Shown: positions 1 through 9,858 of the stretch, in pieces
How positions within the stretch are numbered: the first letter of the stretch is position 1
Layout: each line of letters starts with the position of its first letter
DNA from: Gracilibacillus boraciitolerans JCM 21714
Lineage (GTDB): Bacteria; Bacillota; Bacilli; Bacillales; Amphibacillaceae
Direction: 5' to 3'
DNA: 45,412 nucleotides
Assembly: GCF_000521485.1 (NCBI RefSeq)
Contig: NZ_BAVS01000026.1
Coordinates: 1-45,412 of the forward strand
The notes under the pieces: generated by a model
Seen by the model: the letters and a program-made list of their open reading frames with translations, nothing else
The model's database searches: none
Told to the model about the DNA's origin: nothing
Position numbers and translations under genes: made by a program

Positions 1-1838
1 TTATGATTCTTTTTCAGTTTATCTTGTATTTTATTAAACTCTTTACTTGGTGGCGTTAAACATACAATCGTATCTCCTGAGGAAGGATTGGATTCAATAT
101 CTTTCGTAAAAAACTCAATTTTTTTAGATTGCTTGAGGATAAACAATAATATTGTATGAGTATCACGATCCTTTTTATAATCTTCATAAGTGTATTGATT
201 GGTTAAGGATGTTTTTCGCAACAGATGACCACTTCTTAGTTTATCCTTCAACTCTTCGATTCCCTCTACCGGCATAAATACTTCTCTACCTCCAATAGTA
301 TGATCAATATCGATAATATCGTCCCCCCCACTATGACTTTGTCTTGGTAAACGGTAAACATTCTTGCGTCCGAATTCTGGTAAGAATGTTGAGCATACCA
401 AGGCATTATAAGAATCATATTCAGTGGCAGCCAACAGATAATCATATGGTGTAAAGTCCATGGTATATTCTATTTGTTCCGATAGAATCTCGCAATGGTT
501 ATACTGAATCCCCCCCTCTTTTCGTGCACGTGTCAATCTATCCCATGAGGAATCTACTACAACAGCTGGAATTTCCAACTCTTTCATCGCTTTTGCTATC
601 GAAATTGAAAAACGGTTGGACCCAACGATGATGACACCTGGTTTTCCTTCAGATGACAAATTTAATTTCCTGGCCAGCCAGCCGATTGAAAAACCATGAA
701 CCACAACGGTAGAAAAAACCAAGGCAAACGTTAAGGATGTAACTAACGAGGCTCCTTCAAAATCGTTATCTGCCAGAATAGTCGCAAAATAGCTGGCAAC
801 GGTTAAGGCTACGATTCCTCTCGGTGCAATCCACCCGACCAGCGTTTTTTCCCGTAAAGAAAGTCCTGACTTTATTGTTGACAAAAAGATCGACAATGGC
901 CTTACAATAAAGAGCATTAATAACACATACCCAATAATTTTTGGCTGAAATACATCTAGTAACGTATCTAGTGTCAGCGATGCGGTTAACAATATAAATA
1001 CCGTTGAAACTAACAGTATCGATATATTTTCTTTAAAGTGCCGCATATCTTTTATCGAGGAGATACCAAGGTTTGCCAGAGTCATCCCCATTGCTGTAAC
1101 AGCTAAAAGTCCTGTTTCATGCTTGATCTCATCCGCTATAATAAAACAGGCGATAACTGCAGCAAAGACTGCTGGTGATTTTAAAAATTCAGGGATATGA
1201 CCTGACTCAAACATCCAGCCTGTCACTTTCCCAAACACAATCCCTATTATCACAGCTAATAATGAGGCTAAAAGAAAGAACAATAAGGATGTAGGATCTT
1301 TCGCGTCTAATGAGAGAAATACAATCGTTTCAAAAGCAAAAACAGCTAGTAAAGCTCCGAATGGGTCAACAATAATACCTTCCCATTTTAAAATTTTAGC
1401 GGGTTTTGGCTTCAATTTAGATTGTCTTAATAATGACAAAATAACCGTCGGACCTGTTACAATAAAGATACCACCGATCACAAATGCGACCGCCCAGGAT
1501 AACCCAGCAATGTAATGTGCTGTGATTGATCCTAAAATCCACGCTAAAAATGCTCCCCATGTTACAATTCGAAAAACCGGCTTACCAAGACCTTTGATTT
1601 CTTTAAAATTTAAATTTAAGCTACCCTCAAAAAGGATGATCGCAACAGCTATTGATATAAATGGTCTGTACAGATCGCCAAAAGCCTCTTCAGGATTCAT
1701 CCATCCGAATATAGGACCAACTAAAAGCCCAGCAATGGACATCATTACGATAGCCGGTAACTGAAACTTCCATGCCACCCATTGTGATCCTACTCCAAGT
1801 ACAACAATAAGCATGATCATTAATAATAACGAATCCAT
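1..1838 (-). CDS. Na+/H+ antiporter (CPA1/NhaP-like) with C-terminal RCK domain, 3' end outside window
   Basis: The minus strand is open from an ATG at 1838 to the window edge (about 612 residues seen, no stop). The first ~390 residues form about a dozen hydrophobic segments typical of a sodium/hydrogen exchanger, with GWIAPRGIVALTVASY matching the conserved PRG motif of NhaP-like antiporters. A Rossmann-type nucleotide-binding segment follows (GVIIVGSNRFSISIAKAM), as in TrkA-N/RCK domains, then a possible TrkA-C region. Family knowledge: membrane exchange of Na+ (or K+) for protons in pH and salt homeostasis, with RCK gating by nucleotide. GGGAGGAGC precedes the start; a second ATG lies 3 bases upstream. 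Two seven-G runs (500, 323) each add an apparent extra Gly. Substrate ion is inferred only. Confidence 0.85.
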   Translation of the reverse strand, partial: MDSLLLMIMLIVVLGVGSQWVAWKFQLPAIVMMSIAGLLVGPIFGWMNPEEAFGDLYRPFISIAVAIILFEGSLNLNFKEIKGLGKPVFRIVTWGAFLAWILGSITAHYIAGLSWAVAFVIGGIFIVTGPTVILSLLRQSKLKPKPAKILKWEGIIVDPFGALLAVFAFETIVFLSLDAKDPTSLLFFLLASLLAVIIGIVFGKVTGWMFESGHIPEFLKSPAVFAAVIACFIIADEIKHETGLLAVTAMGMTLANLGISSIKDMRHFKENISILLVSTVFILLTASLTLDTLLDVFQPKIIGYVLLMLFIVRPLSIFLSTIKSGLSLREKTLVGWIAPRGIVALTVASYFATILADNDFEGASLVTSLTFALVFSTVVVHGFSIGWLARKLNLSSEGKPGVIIVGSNRFSISIAKAMKELEIPAVVVDSSWDRLTRARKEGGIQYNHCEILSEQIEYTMDFTPYDYLLAATEYDSYNALVCSTFLPEFGRKNVYRLPRQSHSGGDDIIDIDHTIGGREVFMPVEGIEELKDKLRSGHLLRKTSLTNQYTYEDYKKDRDTHTILLFILKQSKKIEFFTKDIESNPSSGDTIVCLTPPSKEFNKIQDKLKKNH

Positions 1839-2015
1839 CATTGCTCCTCCCTTACTTTATGAATCTTCTATCTATCACATATGTTTTTTTACAATAAGCT
1901 ATCGCTATTCTATAGGTTAACGAAGTCGATGTAAATATATTTAGTTCGGCGCTATATTTATAAACGTCAAAAATGTTATGATATTAATCGTGATAAATAA
2001 AAAAGGATGATATAT

Positions 2016-3800
2016 ATGGTTAGAAATACTTTAACTCTTTTGAAAAATTATTTCGGATATGATGCCTTCCGACCTGGACAGGAAAAAATAGTTAACCAGG
2101 TCCTAACTCAGCAAAACACCTTAGCTATTATGCCAACTGGTGGAGGAAAATCAATCTGTTACCAAATCCCTGGTTTGGCTTTAGGTGGTATCACGATTGT
2201 GATCTCCCCCCCGCTTATTTCCTTAATGAAGGATCAGGTCGATTCACTGGAGGCTCTGGGAGTAGAGGCTACTTATATTAATAGTTCACTCACCACTAAT
2301 GAACAAACTGAAAGAATAACAGCTATTAGAAAAGGCAAATACAAATTCATTTATGTAGCTCCGGAGCGCTTTGATTCCAGCAACTTCTTTCACATGATTA
2401 ATTCACTGGATGTTTCTTTGATTGCTTTCGATGAAGCTCATTGTATTTCACAGTGGGGCCATGATTTTCGGCCAAGCTATCGTACAGTAATTGATACTGT
2501 CCATCAGCTAAATCATCAGCCAACATTAATAGGTCTAACAGCTACTGCGACGACAGAAGTAATACATGACTTACAGCAATTATTAAATGTAACAGACGAG
2601 ATGGTTGTAAATACTGGCTTTGCCAGAGATAATTTATCTTTTGAAATGGTAAAGGGGCATGATCGGAACGGCTTTGTATTGGACTATGTGAACAACCATC
2701 ACGAAGATGCTGGGATTATTTATGCGATCACAAGAAAACAGGTTGATCAATTATACTTTTTATTAAAGGAGAAAGGGGGGGTCTCCGTTAGAAAGTATCA
2801 TGCTGGCATGGCAGAGAATGCACGTAAAGAGGCTCAAAATGATTTTATCTATGATAACGTTCGAGTGATGATCGCAACCAATGCATTTGGCATGGGAATT
2901 GATAAGTCAAATGTCCGTTACGTGATTCATTATGCCTTGCCAAAGAATTTAGAAAGCTACTACCAGGAAGCGGGTCGTGCGGGTCGTGACGGTGAACCAA
3001 GTCAGTGTATTGTACTTTTCTCCGGACAGGACATCACATTACAAAAGTACTTAATCGATCAGTCAGAAATGGAAGAACCAAAAAAGAAGAAAGAATATGA
3101 TAAGTTACAAGCCATGATTAATTATTGTCATACCGATCAGTGTTTACAGCAATATATCCTCGAGTATTTTAATGACATAATATCGGATCACAGCGAATGC
3201 GGACGCTGCTCCAACTGTAATAATGATTTAGAAAAAGTAGATCATTCCAAAGAGGCACAAATGGTATTATCATGTGTGAAACGAATGGATCAACGTTTTG
3301 GTGCCAGCTTAGTTGCCAAAGTTCTTAAAGGCTCTAATGACAAGAAGGTCAAGCAATTCCGTTTTGACAGACTGTCTACCTATGGGCTTTTGAAGCATTT
3401 TACGGAAAAGGAATTAGTTTCGTTTATTCAATTCCTCGTTGCTGAAAATTATTTAGTGGCAGAAGGTGGACGTTTCCCAGTATTAAAGTTAAGTCCTCGA
3501 GCTGTTGACGTTCTTAAAGGGGGGGAGGACAAAGTGTTTGTTCAAACTGCAAAGGTAGAAAAACAAGCAGTGGTCGAGTATGATGAGGAAGTTTTTGAAC
3601 AATTACGGACACTAAGGAAAAGCCTGGCAGATGAGCAAGCTGTTCCTCCATATGTGATCTTTTCAGATAAATCATTGCGTGAAATGTCTGTGGTAAAGCC
3701 AAAAACAAGATATGAAATGTTACAGATTCATGGAGTTGGCGAGAAAAAATTCGAGCAATATGGTGAGGAATTTTTAGCATGCTTTGCGGACAGTATGTGA
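2016..3800 (+). CDS. recQ: ATP-dependent DNA helicase RecQ
   Basis: All RecQ landmarks are present in order: motif 0 (FRPGQEKIV), Walker A (PTGGGKSICYQ), DEAH box (FDEAHCISQWGHDFRPSY), GLTATAT, IATNAFGMGIDKSNVRYV, and the arginine-finger motif YYQEAGRAGRDG. A zinc-binding cluster (CGRCSNC), a winged-helix region and a C-terminal HRDC domain (about residues 515-590) follow. Role: 3'-5' unwinding of DNA in recombination and stalled-fork repair, classically together with topoisomerase III, whose gene is split later in this window. I chose ATG 2016 because AAGGATGA sits 7 bases before it; an in-frame ATG at 2007 overlaps that site. A seven-C run at 2206-2212 turns the invariant SPLISLM into SPPLISLM; runs at 2775 and 3519 add a Gly each. 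Confidence 0.95.
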   Translation: MVRNTLTLLKNYFGYDAFRPGQEKIVNQVLTQQNTLAIMPTGGGKSICYQIPGLALGGITIVISPPLISLMKDQVDSLEALGVEATYINSSLTTNEQTERITAIRKGKYKFIYVAPERFDSSNFFHMINSLDVSLIAFDEAHCISQWGHDFRPSYRTVIDTVHQLNHQPTLIGLTATATTEVIHDLQQLLNVTDEMVVNTGFARDNLSFEMVKGHDRNGFVLDYVNNHHEDAGIIYAITRKQVDQLYFLLKEKGGVSVRKYHAGMAENARKEAQNDFIYDNVRVMIATNAFGMGIDKSNVRYVIHYALPKNLESYYQEAGRAGRDGEPSQCIVLFSGQDITLQKYLIDQSEMEEPKKKKEYDKLQAMINYCHTDQCLQQYILEYFNDIISDHSECGRCSNCNNDLEKVDHSKEAQMVLSCVKRMDQRFGASLVAKVLKGSNDKKVKQFRFDRLSTYGLLKHFTEKELVSFIQFLVAENYLVAEGGRFPVLKLSPRAVDVLKGGEDKVFVQTAKVEKQAVVEYDEEVFEQLRTLRKSLADEQAVPPYVIFSDKSLREMSVVKPKTRYEMLQIHGVGEKKFEQYGEEFLACFADSM

Positions 3801-3859
3801 CACTCTGATACAATGCTTTCAGTGCTAATATTGTTAATGATTTGCATAATAAATAACCG

Positions 3860-3952
3860 TTTCTGTGCATCCCAAGTAATTCTTTCGGAAATTTTGCATA
3901 GTTTACACTCTTTTCTGTGCATTCAGACTCATCCTTTTGGAACTTTCGCATA
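3860..3952. repeat. Tandem pair of 41-bp imperfect direct repeats
   Basis: Two 41-bp units (3860-3900 and 3912-3952) share TTTCTGTGCAT at the start and a TTTYGGAAMTTTYGCATA-type end, with a divergent 11-13 bp centre. A further GATTTGCATAA lies just upstream near 3840. They lie between recQ and the convergent aminopeptidase gene. Function unknown. Confidence 0.6.
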
Positions 3953-4009
3953 ATTTTTTTTGATTAAACGAGTGGATATGTTTTACTGAGCCTACCCTTT
4001 TTTGTTCGC

Positions 4010-4045
4010 AAAAAAGTTCCGCCTTCAAATAGCGGAACTTTTTAT
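4010..4045 (-). terminator. Intrinsic terminator, probably bidirectional, after the aminopeptidase gene
   Basis: A perfect 12-bp stem AAAAAGTTCCGC / GCGGAACTTTTT encloses a 9-base loop, with A and T runs on the two sides. It lies just past the stop of the minus-strand aminopeptidase gene and could also end recQ transcripts. Confidence 0.85.
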
Positions 4046-4054
4046 TATTATTTA

Positions 4055-5293
4055 TTAAAATTTTACAGCCCATTCTCCGTTACGAAATACAGGTTCCTGA
4101 TTACCATCTTTTGTCTCACCGTCAATATCTAAATCTGCTGAGCCGATCATAAAGTCAACATGTGTTAAACTGTCATTCACACCATGTTTATCTAACTGTT
4201 CTTCATCCATATCTGATCCACCTTCTAAATTAGTAGGATAGGCTTTTCCTAAAGCAATATGACATGATGCATTTTCATCGAACAACGTGTTATAGAAGAT
4301 CAGACCTGATTGTGAAATTGGTGAAGCATGTGGAACAAGAGCTAACTCCCCTAATCTCATCGCACCTTCATCTGTTTCTAATAAATGCTTTAACGTTTCA
4401 TAACCTTGTTTCGCTTCAAAGTCGACTACTTTTCCATCTTTAAATGTGAAACTAAAGCCATCAATCATATTACCACCGTATACCAGCGGTTTCGTTGCAG
4501 TCACCTTGCCATCTACTTTGTATTTGTGTGGCATAGTAAACACTTCTTCTGTTGGCATATTCGGGTTAAACGCATTACCATTTGGAGTATTAGCTGCCCC
4601 ACCCTTCCAAATATGACCTTCTGGCAGTTCAAAACGTATATCCGTGCCTTCTGATTTAAAAATAAGCGCACGGTAGGATTTTTTATTTAAAAATTCACGT
4701 GCCTTTTTCAACGTATTATTGTGTTGATCCCACGCCGCTACAGGATCTCCCTGATCGACGCGAACGATTTTAAAGATTTGATCCCATAAGCTTTCGATTG
4801 CGTCTTCTTTCGTTTTATCAGGAAAGATTTTTTGAGCCCAATCTCCCGTTGGAATGGAGATGATCGACCATGGAATACGATCATTCATCGTATATTGACG
4901 AAATCCCTTCATTGCTTCGCCACTCGCCTTGTTTGCTTTTGCAACTTTCCCTGGGTCAATATCCTTTAATAAGTCTGGATTTGTCGAACGGATCGCTAAC
5001 AGTGCTGCACCATCTTCGGCAAAATCTAAATGCTTAGCTACTTGCCAATCTGGAATATCAGTAAGTACATCTTCTTCGGCGTATTGAAATTTCATTAAGG
5101 TTAGCTCATCATCTGTCCAGTTAATATGGACATTTTTGGCACCTAACTCATATGCTTTTTTAGCGACTATTTTGGTGAAATCTGCCCCCCCTTCAATAGA
5201 CGAATTAATTACTAATGCCTGATTTTTTTGTAAATTAACACCTGTTTTTAATGCGAGTTCTGCATATTTTTCTTTTAGTTTTTGTTCAGCCAT
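4055..5293 (-). CDS. ampS: M29-family aminopeptidase (AmpS/PepS type)
   Basis: The 412-residue product has the length of M29 metallo-aminopeptidases. The C-terminal half shows typical metal-site regions: EVFTMPHKYKVDG, VPHASPIS, ASCHIALG and a final HVDFMIGS. Family role: cytosolic removal of N-terminal residues from peptides using a dinuclear metal centre. The ATG at 5293 is preceded by AAGGAGG and overlaps the TAA of the upstream ABC-F gene (TAATG), so the two are probably translationally coupled. A longer in-frame extension upstream lies inside the ABC-F gene and is unlikely to be used. A seven-G run at 5185 adds one Gly near residue 35. Confidence 0.9.
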   Translation of the reverse strand: MAEQKLKEKYAELALKTGVNLQKNQALVINSSIEGGADFTKIVAKKAYELGAKNVHINWTDDELTLMKFQYAEEDVLTDIPDWQVAKHLDFAEDGAALLAIRSTNPDLLKDIDPGKVAKANKASGEAMKGFRQYTMNDRIPWSIISIPTGDWAQKIFPDKTKEDAIESLWDQIFKIVRVDQGDPVAAWDQHNNTLKKAREFLNKKSYRALIFKSEGTDIRFELPEGHIWKGGAANTPNGNAFNPNMPTEEVFTMPHKYKVDGKVTATKPLVYGGNMIDGFSFTFKDGKVVDFEAKQGYETLKHLLETDEGAMRLGELALVPHASPISQSGLIFYNTLFDENASCHIALGKAYPTNLEGGSDMDEEQLDKHGVNDSLTHVDFMIGSADLDIDGETKDGNQEPVFRNGEWAVKF

Positions 5294-7184
5294 TACGATT
5301 CCTCCTTGATTTCTTCTACGAGGACGGATAACTCTTCCCATCGCTCCATTTTCTTTTCCAGTTGGTTTTCAAAGTCACTTTGCTTATCATATAAGGGTTG
5401 AATTTTTTCTATATCACTACCAGCTTCAGTAATCTCTACTGCTAATTCCTCTAGTTTAGCTTCTAAATCACTGATATCTTCTTCAATTTTATCCCATTCC
5501 TGTTGCTCGTGATAAGATAACTTCTTCTTTTTTTGTTTGGAATCCTGAGGTGGAACCTTTTCTTGCTTACTTATTATTTCTTCCTCATTCTGTTGCTCTC
5601 TAAATTCGGAATAATTACCATAAAAGGTTGTTAATGTTGGTTTACCAGTAAATGCAATAATTTGCTCGACGGTTTTATCTAGGAAATAACGATCGTGAGA
5701 AACGGTGATCACCACTCCCGGAAATTGATCTAAATAATCTTCCAGGACGGCCAATGTTTCGGTATCCAGATCATTCGTAGGTTCATCTAAGAATAAGACA
5801 TTTGGCTCCTTCATTAGTACAGTTAAAAGATAAAGTCGACGTCTTTCACCACCTGATAATTTGCGAACTTGGGTCCATTGCTGCGATCGCGGAAACAAAA
5901 AGCGTTCTAACATTTGCTCCGCTGTAATGATGTCGCCTTGAATCGTATGGACAACCTCTGCTACATCGCGGACAATATCAATGACTTTTACCGACTCATC
6001 TAATGGAGGATGATCCTGTGTATAATATCCTATTTTTACCGTTTCCCCCCCAATATCAATTGTTCCTTGATCTGGTTCAATCAGTCCAGCGAGAATGTTT
6101 AATAATGTTGTTTTCCCACTACCATTGGCACCTACAATACCAAGCCGGTCATTCTGTTTTATCAGAAAACTGAAGTCCTCAAACAAAACCTCTCCATCAT
6201 AGGATTTTTTCAAATCCTGAATATCCATTACTTTTTTACCTAGTCGAGTCGAACCAACTGAGAAGCTCACATCTTTTTTTGCAGTAGCAAATGATTTCTC
6301 TTTCAGTTGCTCTACTCGATCAATTCTGGCTTTTTGTTTCGTTGTTCTTGCTTTAACGCCTGCCCTTAACCATGCGATTTCCTTTTTAAGTATATTATTA
6401 TGCTTTTGTTCTGCTTGTACTTCTTGTTCTTCCCGGAGTGCCTTCTGTTCCAAGAAGATTTGATAGTTACCTGTATACGTATATAAATTACCCTTATCGA
6501 GCTCGAAAATACGTTGGTAATGCGATTTAGGAAATAGCGATCATGAGTAACTAACAAGATGGCTCCACGATAGTTCGGCAAATACTCTTCCAGCCATTCT
6601 ATCGAGTCATTATCCAGATGGTTTGTTGGCTCATCCAATATCAGCAAATCTGCAGGCTGAATCAATGCTTTGGCAATGGCCACCCGCTTACGCTGACCAC
6701 CAGAGAGATGTTCTATTTTTTGTTCAAAAGAGGGTACACCCAACTTTGTTAATATTGTCTTAGCAATTGTCATGGCATCCCATGCCTGATATTGATCCAT
6801 CTTTTCCTGTGCTTTAAATAAACGGTTTTGTGTTTCCTGATCCGCGGGGTTCTTCTCTAACGCTAACGCGGCAGCCTCATATTGTCTTAACGTCACCATA
6901 ATGTCTGCATTACCGTTATATATTTGATTAAGTACTGTATCCCCCCCTTCCGTTAATTGAGGATCTTGATCTAAGTATTCAATCTGGTAATCATTAGGAT
7001 GATCCATCACGCCTGCCTCTGCATGGTCGATTCCAGCTAACACTTTTAACAGAGTAGATTTACCTGTTCCGTTAACCCCGATTAAACCAATTCTATCTGT
7101 GTTTGTTATCGCAAATGAAACCTTATCAAATAAAACTTTTTCACCATATGTTTTTACTAAACTTTCTACTTTCAATCCACGCAT
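5293..7184 (-). CDS. ABC-F ATPase (YfmR/Uup-like), interrupted by one frameshift
   Basis: Two ATP-binding cassettes on one polypeptide without membrane segments. Cassette 1 has Walker A GVNGTGKSTLL, signature LSGGQRKRVAIAKAL and Walker B LLILDEPTNHLDN. Cassette 2 has GANGSGKTTLL, KLSGGERRRLYLL and LFLDEPTNDLD. A charged C-terminal region with coiled-coil character follows. ABC-F proteins act on the ribosome and resolve stalled translation. The frame breaks near 6505: after the H-loop region of cassette 1 one C seems lost (AACG for AACCG), shifting reading before the linker. The parts overlap in a way consistent with one error. Seven-base runs at 6931 and 6045 add a Gly each, the second changing the usual IGETVKIGYY to IGGETVKIGYY. 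ATG 7184 follows a weak GGAT site. Confidence 0.88.
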
Positions 7185-7253
7185 TCTATCTATCCTTTCT
7201 AGGAAAAAACGTTATGTATCATCATCATTACACTTTTAATTCTCTGAAAAGTG

Positions 7254-8704
7254 TTATAAGATCGGTGAAATTAATCTTGCGATGGATTCCTTGAAGCGAA
7301 TCCATGTGGAGCGTTGCTGGTATAAAGAATATGTAAGCTGTGTTACATCTTCCATATCCTTTTTGAACTCATCAACGAGTATCTCTGCCAAGGTCTCATT
7401 ATATAAGAAAGCATTAACTTCAAAGTTCAGACGAAAACTCCGAACATCAATATTAGCCGTACCCACAGAAGCTATTTTATTATCCACTACGATCATTTTA
7501 GCATGCAAAAAGCCTTTCTGATAAATATAAACCGTTGCACCTGCTTTTAGCATTTCCCCCCCAATATAGGAGTAAGTTGCCCAATATACGAAGGGATGAT
7601 CCGGTTTGTTAGGTATCATAATTCGAACATCTACTCCTGAAAGACAGGCAATCTTGACGGCGTCTAACAGGCTTTCATCAGGTATGAAATAGGGGGGGTT
7701 TGAATATAGACGTATTCCTTAGCTGACATGATCATTTTTATGTAACCATGCTTGATTTGCTCCCAATCAGAATCAGGACCACTCGAAACAATTTGCATCC
7801 CAGTATTTCCATCAGAAGTGGAATCATAAAAACGCTCATCATATTCAATATCATGACGAGATGCCTGATTCCAATCTAAAATAAAACGGGTTTGAAGATT
7901 CTTAACAGCACTGCCGACAATTCGTAAATGCGTGTCACGCCAATAACCGAAGCGTTTATCCATTCCTAAATATTCATCCCCCCCGATATTAAAACCGCCT
8001 ATATAACCTATTTTCCCATCAATAATGACTAATTTTCGGTGATTACGATGGTTTATTTTGAAGTTAACTTTCGGAATTAACGGTGGAAAAAAACCTTCTA
8101 CGTCTGCTCCTGCATCACGCATTTTTCGTATTAATTTACGACTCAATGTACGAGAACCTAAGTCATCATAGAGAAAACGAACTTCGACACCTTCTTTTGC
8201 CTTTATGATCAGTGCCTCAGCTAAACGATTCCCCAAATGATCTGATTTCACAATATAATATTGCAGGTGTATATGATCCGTTGCCTGATCGATGTCTTCA
8301 AGCAAGGAATTAAATTTGTGATTCCCATCTGTAAAAACATTAACACTATTATCTTGCGAATAAATCGCATCATTATTACGTAAATGTAAATAAAATAAGT
8401 CCTCATACTGTGACATTCCTGGATCTTTTAAAAAAAAGTCGCCACTTTCAATTTCCCTCAATTGATGCTGTACTGCTGTTTTTACACCTAACTTACTTTT
8501 GGTATCCCATGTAAAGATGGCTTTGTTACTTAGCTTTCTTCCGAAAATTAGATATAAAATAAATCCGAATATAGGAATAAATGTCAACACCATTATCCAT
8601 GCCCAGGTTGCCGTTGCATTTTTGCGTTCTAAGAAAATTATCGTTAATGACAAAATAATATTAAAAATTAAAACGAAACTAATGATAAATTGTGTTAATT
8701 CCAC
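7254..8704 (-). CDS. cls: Cardiolipin synthase (PLD superfamily), one frameshift
   Basis: Two N-terminal membrane helices precede two phospholipase-D motifs: HRNHRKLVIIDGKIGYIGG and HAKMIVVDNKIASVGTANID. Known role of the family: membrane condensation of two phosphatidylglycerols to cardiolipin. I chose GTG 8704, because a purine-rich site of two G runs separated by A lies 6 bases upstream. At 7692-7698 a seven-C run (on the coding strand) breaks the frame within TP(Y)FIPDES: five Cs would keep the family sequence, seven do not. Runs at 7978 and 7556 convert FNIGDEYLG and SYIGEML into forms with an extra Gly. Total about 480 residues, normal for the family. Confidence 0.88.
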
Positions 8705-8836
8705 TCTAACCCCCCCTCCCCCCCTCATATCTCTTTCCTATTAATAATATAGCACAAATGGCGCAAAATAGCTGAACACCCAAATCGGTAACCTCTCAAG
8801 GAGCAAAACTTACTTCATCTATCATCCAACACAGGA

Positions 8837-8934
8837 GGCTTCTCGTCAGGGTTTCCTTCTATGCGTGAGCCTGAATTCACGATGACCTGGCTCCTCGTCG
8901 GGAGTTTCATCGACGTCTATGCTTGAATTAGCGA
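8837..8934. repeat. Pair of 46-bp imperfect direct repeats in the cls-hsp20 gap
   Basis: Unit A 8837-8882 and unit B 8889-8934 have equal length. Both begin GGCTYCTCGTC and end with TGAATT followed by a CGA. This 318-base gap (8745-9062) otherwise holds only the hsp20 terminator; I see no gene in it. Possibly a family of intergenic repeats. Confidence 0.45.
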
Positions 8935-9012
8935 AAGGATAAATTTACAGACAACTTTCTTCATTATTATATGTATTATGTAAACGTTGCTTGTATAATC
9001 AAAAGTAATAAC

Positions 9013-9050
9013 GAGCAACAGGAAATGTAGTGCTTACTTTCCTGTTGCTC
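9013..9050 (-). terminator. Hairpin after hsp20
   Basis: Perfect 13-bp stem GAGCAACAGGAAA / TTTCCTGTTGCTC with a 12-base loop, just downstream of the Hsp20 stop. The trailing T content on the minus strand is modest, so termination strength is uncertain. Confidence 0.7.
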
Positions 9051-9062
9051 CTCTGTCTGGGA

Positions 9063-9523
9063 TTAGTCGATTGTTATCGAACCAGTATCTGTTTGACTTT
9101 TAGGTCCCTTTATTTCTAAAACGCCATTATGAAAGCTCGCTTTTGCTGACTTTTTGTCAACGGCATAAGGAAGTGTAATCGTCCGTTGATTGCGATGCTG
9201 TCTTCGCTCTTTACGATAATATTGAAAAGATTCATCATACTTTTCTTTCTCTTCCTTATGATGAACGATAATCGTTATTTGGTTTCCTAACAACTTCAAT
9301 TCTATTTGTTCCTTTTTCAAGCCCGGAAGATCTACCTGCACCATCCATTCCGTGTCTGTTTCAACAACATCAACGGGAATTTGCTTCGGTATTTTTGCTT
9401 GTTCAAAAAAACTATCAATCGTCTCCATCACATTACGAGTCGGCTTATCATATAAAAAGGAATCAAGCTTTTTAATAAAGTCCTCTCCCCCCATTCAGGT
9501 ATATTCCCTTTATTTTGTGCCAT
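9063..9523 (-). CDS. Small heat-shock protein Hsp20, frameshift near the start
   Basis: The alpha-crystallin domain is clear: DTEWMVQVDLPGLKKEQI, then RRQHRNQRTITLPYAVD and the C-terminal NGVLEIKGPK strand. Role: ATP-independent holdase chaperone in the cytoplasm. The natural start is ATG 9523 (with ATG 9526 just before), reading MAQNKGNIPEWGEDF, preceded by AAAGGAA. A run of six G at 9487-9492 where four would keep the frame (TGG GGA GAG GAC) shifts it by two, leaving an open frame only from a spurious ATG at 9494. Corrected length is about 152 residues. Confidence 0.85.
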
Positions 9524-9617
9524 CATCTCATTCCTTTCCTTGTAATCTCCACTATATCTTATGCGAGTCAGTAACAAATGCTCATTCAACAAAATATGTA
9601 ATTTTCTGAATTTTCAT

Positions 9618-9646
9618 TTGACCATATCCAAAATATACCTTATAAT
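9618..9646 (+). promoter_or_regulatory. SigmaA-type promoter of the SAM riboswitch transcript
   Basis: TTGACC at 9618-9623 and TATAAT at 9641-9646 are separated by 17 bases, about 24 bases before the riboswitch begins. Confidence 0.8.
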
Positions 9647-9669
9647 GAGAGCAATTGAATAAAGCGAAA

Positions 9670-9780
9670 CTCTTATTTAGAGTGGCAGAGGGAATAGGCC
9701 TGTGAAGCCCGGCAACCGTCAGTTTGAACAACAAATTGAAAAGGTGCTACATCCTACAGGTTAGACCTGAAAGATAAGAG
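9670..9780 (+). promoter_or_regulatory. SAM-I (S-box) riboswitch aptamer
   Basis: The S-box core is recognisable: CTCTTATTTAGAG, GTGGCAGAGGGA, CCTGTGAAGCCCGGCAACC, AAGGTGCTACATCCTACAG and closing GAAAGATAAGAG pairing with the 5' strand to form P1. It precedes a sulfur-assimilation gene. Expected behaviour: with high S-adenosylmethionine the terminator downstream forms and metY is off. Confidence 0.95.
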
Positions 9781-9799
9781 GAGGACACACTGATACTAT

Positions 9800-9837
9800 A
9801 ACCTCTTCTTACACTTTTGTAAGAAAGAGGTTTTTAA
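9800..9837 (+). terminator. Riboswitch expression-platform terminator
   Basis: AACCTCTTCTTACA pairs with TGTAAGAAAGAGGTT (one bulged A), followed by a T run. It lies between the SAM aptamer and the metY ribosome site. Confidence 0.9.
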
Positions 9838-9858
9838 TTTATTTTAGGAGGGTACATA

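Noticed and set aside
1522-1764. 80-residue plus-strand open frame in the antiporter gene
   Set aside because: Antisense shadow of a clear membrane transporter gene; composition reflects the complement of hydrophobic codons.
3514-3951. Open frames on the minus strand across the recQ 3' end and repeats
   Set aside because: They overlap recQ on the opposite strand, lack ribosome sites and show no family features; the repeats simply lack stops.
3860-3952. Possible CRISPR array
   Set aside because: Only two units with divergent centres and no cas genes; spacing of 11 bases does not fit.
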